Source: Candidatus Omnitrophota bacterium
GTDB lineage: Bacteria; Omnitrophota; Gorgyraeia; S143-82
Reading direction: 5' to 3'
NCBI GenBank assembly: GCA_027065215.1
Contig: JAMOOT010000025.1
Span: 1-20,482, forward strand
DNA: 20,482 nucleotides
Shown: positions 14,977 to 20,482 of the stretch, piece by piece
How positions within the stretch are numbered: position 1 is the stretch's first letter
Layout: each line of letters opens with the position of its first letter
Position numbers and translations under genes: made by a program
The notes under the pieces: generated by a model
The model's database searches: none
Told to the model about the DNA's origin: nothing
What the model saw: the letters and a program-made list of their open reading frames with translations, nothing else

Positions 14977-16879
14977 GGGCAGATGCCACCTTCCTCACAG
15001 TATGTGCTGAAAGTTGCATGATCCCAGTGATATCCAGGATCAAGCATACCCGCCCATCGCCCATAATCGTCGCCCCGGCAACTCCCGGGACATTGGTAAG
15101 GTAGCCTCCCAGAGACTTTATTACTACTTCTTGTTGTCCAACCAAATCAGAAACTAATAAACCAAGCCTCTTTTCCGCTACACCTATTATAACAACATAG
15201 TGTCGTGCTGTCTCCTCTATTTTTTCAGGTTCGCCAAATATCTCCTCTAAAGACATTAACGGAATAACCATATCTCTTACTTTAACCACAGACTGCTGGT
15301 CAATTGTATAGACCTGTCCTTCTTCTATATGGATAATCTCCTGAACCGAGGCAAGAGGAATAGCGTAAATATCACGATTAGATAGAATCATCAATGCCTG
15401 AATAATAGCCAAAGTAAGTGGCAATTTTATCCTCAATGTGGTTCCTTTGCCGAGTTCGGTTTCCATCTCTATAATACCATTAAGTTTTTCTATATTGGTC
15501 TTAACCACATCCATACCTACTCCTCGACCAGACACATCAGTAATCTTCTCAGCAGTAGAAAAGCCCGGCATAAATATCAAATTAAGGATATCCATCTCTC
15601 CCATATGTTGGAGGTCATCTTCCTTTATAATCCCCTTTTCCAAGGCCTTCTTTGCCACTTTCTGGACATCTATCCCTCTTCCATCATCAGCCACCTCTAT
15701 AACGATATGGTCACCCTCTTGATAGGCAGATAAAATAACGGTCCCTCGCCTTGGCTTCCCTAATCGTTCTCTTTCCTCTGGTGGCTCTATACCATGGTCT
15801 ACTGCATTTCTCAATATATGAATCAATGGATCTCCAATATGCTCTATTACGGACTTATCCAACTCCGTCTCTTCACCATGAATAATTAAATCGACCTCTT
15901 TCTTCATATCTCTGCACAGATCCCTAACCATCCTCGGGAACTTATTAAATACTCGTTGGACAGGGAGCATTCTTGTCTTCATAACTGACAACTGCATCTC
16001 AGTAGTTACAAATCCTAATTGAACTAAGGCATTATTGAAGGCATCTATCAATCCTGTATCTTCAACTTGAGCATCTATCTTCTCCGCAAGTTGCCCCAAT
16101 CTATTCCTAACCAATACTAACTCACCAACCAAATTCATTAATATATCTAATCTTTTGACATCCACCCTTATTGTCTCATTTATAGGAGAGACTCCAGATG
16201 TCCGTTTGGGTTGACTCTGTGGCCTGGATGTAGATTCTACCTGTTCCGACGATTTGGCAGATAGATTGGACTGTGCCTGTGTTGCTTTGCTGTCTTTCTC
16301 CTCGCTGGAGACAGCCTCATCAGATTGCTGAACTGCCTCTTTTTCTTTTACCTCATTTTGTACTTGCTGTATTTGCCCTTCCTGCGTATCAACACTACTT
16401 GTTACTGTCTCTTCTTTTGCATCTACTGGAGCGGATTCTTTTTCCTTCTCCTGTTTTTCCCCTTCAGGAATCGCTTTGTCCTCCTGCTTGGTGCTTTCTT
16501 CTGTTGTCCCTTCTAATACCGCTTTTAATTTAGTCTCTACATCTGAGATCTCTACTGTACCTGAAGTACCATTTCTTACCTCATCAAGTAACAGTTTTAA
16601 CCTATCCACAGACTCCAGGATAACATCCATTATTGTTGGTGTAACCACCATTTCGCCTTTTCTCAACTTGTTCAAAACATCTTCCATATGATGGGTAAGT
16701 TGCGAAATCTGGGTGAACCCTAAAAAACCTGAACTTCCTTTTATTGTATGCGCAGCTCGAAAGATTCTATTCAATAATTCCAAATCATCAGGTCTCTCTT
16801 CGAGGGCAACCAAATCTTGGTCTAATTGCTCCAAAAGTTCGCTCGACTCAATCAAAAACTCCTGAATTATTTCATCCAT
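14945..16879 (-). CDS. cheA: chemotaxis histidine kinase CheA without a P2 domain
   Basis: CheA autophosphorylates and passes phosphate to CheY and CheB. Domains in order: P1 HPt (1-105) with phospho-acceptor H44 in FRAAHTIKGSSGF; a long charged linker rich in E, K, Q, S and T (about 125-235) in place of the P2 CheY-docking domain; P3 dimerisation (about 236-305, LDILMNLVGELVLVRNRL); the P4 kinase with N box HILRNAVDHGIE (354-365), G1 VADDGRGID (396-404), F box GFSTAEKI and G2 GRGVGMDVVK (451-460); and the P5 CheW-like domain (about 490-630). The last residues, GGSCGCGT, form an unusual two-cysteine tail. The 644-residue protein is complete. GGGGGGAG lies just before the ATG. cheY is 32 nt upstream and the PilZ gene overlaps the end. 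Confidence 0.97.
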   Translation of the reverse strand: MDEIIQEFLIESSELLEQLDQDLVALEERPDDLELLNRIFRAAHTIKGSSGFLGFTQISQLTHHMEDVLNKLRKGEMVVTPTIMDVILESVDRLKLLLDEVRNGTSGTVEISDVETKLKAVLEGTTEESTKQEDKAIPEGEKQEKEKESAPVDAKEETVTSSVDTQEGQIQQVQNEVKEKEAVQQSDEAVSSEEKDSKATQAQSNLSAKSSEQVESTSRPQSQPKRTSGVSPINETIRVDVKRLDILMNLVGELVLVRNRLGQLAEKIDAQVEDTGLIDAFNNALVQLGFVTTEMQLSVMKTRMLPVQRVFNKFPRMVRDLCRDMKKEVDLIIHGEETELDKSVIEHIGDPLIHILRNAVDHGIEPPEERERLGKPRRGTVILSAYQEGDHIVIEVADDGRGIDVQKVAKKALEKGIIKEDDLQHMGEMDILNLIFMPGFSTAEKITDVSGRGVGMDVVKTNIEKLNGIIEMETELGKGTTLRIKLPLTLAIIQALMILSNRDIYAIPLASVQEIIHIEEGQVYTIDQQSVVKVRDMVIPLMSLEEIFGEPEKIEETARHYVVIIGVAEKRLGLLVSDLVGQQEVVIKSLGGYLTNVPGVAGATIMGDGRVCLILDITGIMQLSAHTVRKVASAHAGGSCGCGT

Positions 16880-16911
16880 CTCTCCCCCCTATTCTCTCAA
16901 TTCACTCAGGA

Positions 16912-17283
16912 TTACTTACCAGCATTTAAGAGACTCCCTATCTTATATAGGATTAAAGAGGGTGGGGCAGGTTTTACCAGATAAACATTCGCCCCTGCCT
17001 CAAATCCCCGCTTTTTATCTTCCTCACTTCCTTCAGTTGTGAGCATCACGATAGGGATATCAGAATAAATCGGGTCCTTTCTGATAGTCCGAATAAGTTC
17101 CAACCCATTCATTCGAGGCATATTGAGATCAGCAACGATAAGGTCGATATCTTCTTGGGCTAATTTCTCCAAGGCATCCACACCATCAACTGCTTCCACC
17201 GTCTCATAATCCGCCCCCTTGAGGATATTAATTATTAACTTCCTTACGGTTGACGAGTCATCCACTACCAATATCTTCGGCAT
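16912..17283 (-). CDS. cheY: CheY-like response regulator (upstream of cheA)
   Basis: A 123-residue single receiver domain. D8-D9 (VVDDSS), phospho-acceptor D52 (VADLNMPRMNG), T82/T83 and K104 (LVKPAPP) are all present. The insert IRKDPIYSDIPIVMLTTEGSEEDKKRG is typical of the CheY group near CheA. AGGAGG lies 7 nt before the ATG, and cheR ends 15 nt upstream. With a second cheY after fliY, one may signal to the motor while the other serves as a phosphate sink or another output; sequence alone does not tell which. Confidence 0.94.
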   Translation of the reverse strand: MPKILVVDDSSTVRKLIINILKGADYETVEAVDGVDALEKLAQEDIDLIVADLNMPRMNGLELIRTIRKDPIYSDIPIVMLTTEGSEEDKKRGFEAGANVYLVKPAPPSLILYKIGSLLNAGK

Positions 17284-17298
17284 AGTTGGCCTCCTGTT

Positions 17299-18144
17299 TT
17301 ACTCTTTTTTATACGCCAACGCCCCTGGGAAATGCACTATCTTAAACGCCCTCGTGATATTATGCAAAGACTCTGAGTGCCCAATAATCAAATATCCTGA
17401 CACCTTTAATACATCATAGAAATAGTTTACCACTTTCTTTTTTACCGCATCGTCGAAATATATCATAACATTTCTACAAAAAATAACATCTTTTTTTGTA
17501 ATCCGCCGCATTTGGGCATCATCTGTCAAATTTAATGGATAAAAACGAACCATTTTTTTAATCTCATCTTTCACACGATAGTTATCCCCATCTTTAATAA
17601 AGTACTTTTCCAAATACTGTGGAGGGACATTTCTCAAGGTATACGAATTATATACCCCCTCTCGTGCTTGGGCCAGAGCTGCCTCGCTTAGATCGCCAGC
17701 CTCCACCATCACCCTCCAATCTTTGGCCTTGGCATTAATAAACTCTTTGCAAACCATAGCCAGAGTATATGGTTCTTCACCTGTTGAACATCCTGCGCTC
17801 AATATCGTAATCGTTTTAAAGGTCTGTCTATCAGGGAGGCCAATGAGTTCCGGAAGTATGTTATTCTTAAATGCATCTATTTGAGGCCTATTCCGAAAAA
17901 AACTGGTTTCATTAATAGTGATAGCATTAAAGAGGTATTTCAACTCCTCTTTATAATCCTTAGAATACATAAGAAAGTATGCGTATTCATTAAAATCACG
18001 AAACCCTCGCTCCTTTATTCTTTCAAGAATCTTGGTTTCCATCAAATATTTCTTTTGATCACTAAAATAAATTCCACTCTTTTCATATATAAAATCTCGC
18101 AATGACTTAAATGTTTTATCATCCATTGTAAGTGTAGTTACCAT
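17299..18144 (-). CDS. cheR: chemoreceptor glutamate methyltransferase CheR
   Basis: CheR uses S-adenosylmethionine to methylate glutamates on chemoreceptors during adaptation. The N-terminal helical domain (1-75) is followed by NETSFFR (78-84) and the SAM-binding loop SAGCSTGEEPYTLAM (116-130). The later VIFCRNVMIYFDD and GYLIIGHSES motifs complete the fold, and the length (281 residues) is normal. There is no C-terminal pentapeptide-binding TPR or similar addition. GGGG and GAGGAG lie directly before the ATG; an ATG six codons later is a second option. It begins 4 nt after the HDOD gene. Confidence 0.97.
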   Translation of the reverse strand: MVTTLTMDDKTFKSLRDFIYEKSGIYFSDQKKYLMETKILERIKERGFRDFNEYAYFLMYSKDYKEELKYLFNAITINETSFFRNRPQIDAFKNNILPELIGLPDRQTFKTITILSAGCSTGEEPYTLAMVCKEFINAKAKDWRVMVEAGDLSEAALAQAREGVYNSYTLRNVPPQYLEKYFIKDGDNYRVKDEIKKMVRFYPLNLTDDAQMRRITKKDVIFCRNVMIYFDDAVKKKVVNYFYDVLKVSGYLIIGHSESLHNITRAFKIVHFPGALAYKKE

Positions 18145-18148
18145 CTCC

Positions 18149-19048
18149 TCATCCCCGTGCTATATTTATAAAGTCTTTCACCTTTTTAATCTCATCATTC
18201 AACTCAAATGTAAACTTCTCTATATCGAGAGAGGCTATCTCGGGCTTTATTTTCTGAACTAAGGCCCACGAGATATCCTCTGTAAAGATAAACCCTTTTG
18301 AATCTCCTCCATAACCAATCGCATTGGCCTTACAAAACAAATCAGCCATCCTTACTACAGCCACAGTAAATTGAGATTTTCCAGCCTCCTCCGGATGATG
18401 GTGTGAAGAAATCGCCTCTTGCAGAGAAAGGGGAAGATTCCACTTCTGAGCCAAAACCAACCCTACCTCTTCATGTGTAAATCCAAGTTTTTCCCTCTCA
18501 ACGTCGTATATCGCCCGATCCTCTTCTTGCGCCCGAGTAAAGATGTCCGTAAAGACATCATGGGCTTTCTCATCTAAAACAACTTTGCCAATATCGTGTA
18601 AAAGCCCCCCCACAAAAACTTCTCCACTCAAAGATGGCTCCCCCAATCGACGGGCAATAACCCGAGCAAAATGTCCACAACCAGCAGAATGTACCCAAAA
18701 CTGTTCCCTATTAAATGTCTTTTTCCCTGGAACATCTGGGAAGGCAGAAAATACAGATATACTCATAACCAAATGACTTATTTCGCCCATTCCCAAAACC
18801 ACCAGCGCCAATTCCAAAGAATTCACCTGTTGCTTCAACCCATAAAAAGCAGAATTAGCCACCTTCAACACCTTTGAAGTTAATGCTGGATCAGTTTCTA
18901 ATATCTTGGCTATCTCTCTAACCGAGGACCTGGAAGACATTGATAATTCCATCACTTGAGCAGCAACATGAGGAAGCGTAGGGAGAGAATCTAAATCTCC
19001 TATTATCTCTACAATCCTCTCTTTAACCTCATTAGACAATTCCTTCAT
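18149..19048 (-). CDS. HDOD domain protein
   Basis: The 299 residues are almost entirely an HDOD domain, a relative of HD phosphohydrolases. The typical start LPTLPHVAAQVMEL (22-35) is followed by KILETDPALTSKVLKVANSAFYG (48-70). Unlike many HDOD proteins it keeps histidine-aspartate residues: H120 (WVHS), H151-D152 (LLHDIGK) and a late SSHHHPE. Metal binding is therefore possible, but activity is not established for this family. HDOD proteins often act in signalling and c-di-GMP-linked motility control, which fits the neighbours. GAGGAAG precedes the ATG by about 7 nt, and it starts 3 nt after the HEAT gene. Confidence 0.92.
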   Translation of the reverse strand: MKELSNEVKERIVEIIGDLDSLPTLPHVAAQVMELSMSSRSSVREIAKILETDPALTSKVLKVANSAFYGLKQQVNSLELALVVLGMGEISHLVMSISVFSAFPDVPGKKTFNREQFWVHSAGCGHFARVIARRLGEPSLSGEVFVGGLLHDIGKVVLDEKAHDVFTDIFTRAQEEDRAIYDVEREKLGFTHEEVGLVLAQKWNLPLSLQEAISSHHHPEEAGKSQFTVAVVRMADLFCKANAIGYGGDSKGFIFTEDISWALVQKIKPEIASLDIEKFTFELNDEIKKVKDFINIARG

Positions 19049-19051
19049 ACT

Positions 19052-20119
19052 TTACTTCCTCGAGTTAATTTTATCTATCGCCTCTTGAGCCAATTCCCTT
19101 TGACGTTCGTCTTCAGAACTCAAAAACCTTTCCAATACTGGTATAGATTCAGAGGTGCCTACTTGCCCCAATCCTTCGATAGCACTGGCCACTATCATAG
19201 GTTCTTGAACAAAAGAGAGTACATCTAACAATATCTTTTCAGCACAACAAGATAATTTCGGCAAGACATTAACTGCCCTATAAGCGGTCCATCTATCCTC
19301 CGCATACTTTATATAGGCACAAAGATATACCGCAAACTTATAAACCAACTTTTCATCCTCTATCTTATCCACGCGTAACCCCAAGTCAACAATATCAGAA
19401 TATATATCAGACAACTTACGAGTCATCAAAAACTCAAAGACATACATTGCATCATAAACAAAATCCTCTCCTCCAAACTTCGCTATAGCATCTAACAGGG
19501 CCTTCAAGACTAACTCATTCTTCTCTTGGTAAAGCGCATCCCTTAAGACCTTTTTGGCCAAAGGAAGATTTATGTGAGTCAATGAATCAATTACTGAAAA
19601 CCTCACCCATGTATCTTCCTCTCGGCTCAAAAGATCAGATAAGGCCTCTACCGCTCGATTGCTTTGCACCTTTCCTATCCCCATTACTGCTGAATTCCTT
19701 ACATTGACCTCTGGATCATTTAAGGCCTTAATAAGATAATCTAATGCCTTCTCCGTTCCAAACTTACCAATAATATCACAGACAAATAACCGAACGTCCT
19801 TATCTTCATCGTCCAGATATCGGCCTATTATATCAACCTTATCTCTGCCAATTTTTTCTAATATCTCTATAGCCGCATTGCGCACATTTGCATCTTCTTC
19901 TTTTAACAAAGGTAACAACCTCTCTACCACAATATCATCCGAACAATCCATTAAAAATTCAATTACTGCCTCCTGTATTGCCTTGTTATCCTCATATAAC
20001 AATTTAATCAAAGTATCTACAACCTGTTCTATGGGAAAATCTTTAGCCGCCCTTATAGCCTCCCTTTTCTCTTCTACTGTCCCAGATTCTATTTGGGCCT
20101 TCCACATATCTATATTCAT
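19052..20119 (-). CDS. HEAT-repeat protein in the chemotaxis operon
   Basis: The 355-residue protein is all helical and acidic with no signal peptide or membrane segment. Five clear HEAT-like repeats of about 31 residues fill residues 32-185, each with the pattern xxLxxLLxDxxxxVRxxAxxxLxxIG (for example around VRNAAIEIL, VRLFVCDII and VRNSAVMGI). A more divergent middle follows, and a last repeat at about 315-350 contains IEGLGQVGTSESIPVL. HEAT solenoids bind other proteins, so a scaffold or adaptor for a chemotaxis component is a reasonable inference; the partner is unknown. AAGGAGG lies 7 nt before the ATG. It follows cheB after 25 nt. Confidence 0.88.
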   Translation of the reverse strand: MNIDMWKAQIESGTVEEKREAIRAAKDFPIEQVVDTLIKLLYEDNKAIQEAVIEFLMDCSDDIVVERLLPLLKEEDANVRNAAIEILEKIGRDKVDIIGRYLDDEDKDVRLFVCDIIGKFGTEKALDYLIKALNDPEVNVRNSAVMGIGKVQSNRAVEALSDLLSREEDTWVRFSVIDSLTHINLPLAKKVLRDALYQEKNELVLKALLDAIAKFGGEDFVYDAMYVFEFLMTRKLSDIYSDIVDLGLRVDKIEDEKLVYKFAVYLCAYIKYAEDRWTAYRAVNVLPKLSCCAEKILLDVLSFVQEPMIVASAIEGLGQVGTSESIPVLERFLSSEDERQRELAQEAIDKINSRK

Positions 20120-20144
20120 CTAAAACCTCCTTACTAAGAAATAA

Positions 20145-20482
20145 TCAAACGAATGACATTATAGCATCCGCAATCTTATCTATCGGGACAACCTTATCCG
20201 CCAATCCAGATTCCACCACTGCTTTTGGCATACCATAAACAACCGATGTAGATTCATCCTGAGCAATAACCTTTCCACCTTTCTCTTTGACCTTCTTTAC
20301 TCCCTCTAACCCGTCTTTACCCATACCGGTTAGTATTACTGCCAATGTCTTATGACCAAATACCTCAGCAGCAGAAGATATCGTGAGATCTATAGATGGA
20401 TGATATATTGCATCTTTTGGCTCTTCCGTAAGCATCACCTGCACTATGGAACCTATTTTTTTCAATTGCATATGATATGCCC
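20145..20482 (-). CDS. cheB: chemotaxis methylesterase CheB, C-terminal part (5' end outside window)
   Basis: The frame is open to the right edge; the methionine at 20471 is internal, since AYHM continues the family pattern before it. About 112 residues of the methylesterase domain are present, with HPSIDLTISSAAEVFG, LAVILTGMGKDG and GGKVIAQDESTSVVYGMPKAVVESG. The aspartate of TGMGKDG is the third member of the catalytic triad; the serine and histidine lie outside the window, as would the receiver domain. CheB removes the methyl groups added by CheR and is activated by CheA. It sits first in the visible part of this operon. Confidence 0.95.
   Translation of the reverse strand, partial: AYHMQLKKIGSIVQVMLTEEPKDAIYHPSIDLTISSAAEVFGHKTLAVILTGMGKDGLEGVKKVKEKGGKVIAQDESTSVVYGMPKAVVESGLADKVVPIDKIADAIMSFV

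Noticed and set aside
1..20482. CRISPR arrays, insertion sequences or prophage
   Set aside because: No repeated spaced units, transposase, integrase or phage proteins were seen on either strand.

Overview
The window is a bacterial chromosome segment in which every gene I can support lies on the minus strand, so transcription runs from the right edge to the left. The tRNA, the infC-rpmI-rplT block and the lipoprotein signal show it is bacterial. Base composition by eye is AT-leaning, with frequent ATA and AGA/AGG codons. I cannot name the organism. The combination of a CheC-FliN (FliY-type) switch protein, HDOD and HEAT genes inside a chemotaxis operon, and a PPi-type phosphofructokinase suggests a motile anaerobe-like bacterium, perhaps from a poorly cultured phylum; that is inference only.

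Right half (about 11.3-20.5 kb), read in transcription order: the C-terminal end of cheB (cut by the window edge), a HEAT-repeat protein, an HDOD protein, cheR, a cheY, cheA, a PilZ protein, a FliY-like CheC/FliN protein, a second cheY, a small lipoprotein, a TatD-type hydrolase and a TcdA/HesA-like E1 enzyme. Gaps are 1-32 nt or genes overlap, so this looks like one operon. It provides adaptation (CheR, CheB), phosphorelay (CheA, two CheY) and a possible CheY-P sink or motor contact (FliY). It also contains a c-di-GMP receptor (PilZ). No CheW, CheD or chemoreceptor gene is present in the window.

Middle (11.1-11.3 kb): a tRNA-Glu(UUC) gene with its own clear promoter, followed by an intrinsic terminator that sits only about 16 nt before the thrS start codon.

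Left half (1-11.1 kb): a translation block thrS-infC-rpmI-rplT-pheS, with infC starting at the rare AUU codon and ThrRS lacking the N-terminal TGS domain. It runs on into a sugar-nucleotide epimerase, a PP-loop tRNA-thiolation-like enzyme, radC, a PPi-type phosphofructokinase and, after a 126-nt gap with a possible promoter, serA. pheT is not next to pheS. The left edge cuts a gene encoding a GGDEF diguanylate cyclase fused to a STAND/AAA_16-type ATPase. It is the most unusual protein here and, together with the PilZ gene, places both production and sensing of c-di-GMP in this window.

No CRISPR array, insertion sequence, phage gene or long repeat was seen. There is no gene-free stretch above 300 bases; the longest is the tRNA/terminator/promoter region between the TcdA-like gene and thrS.
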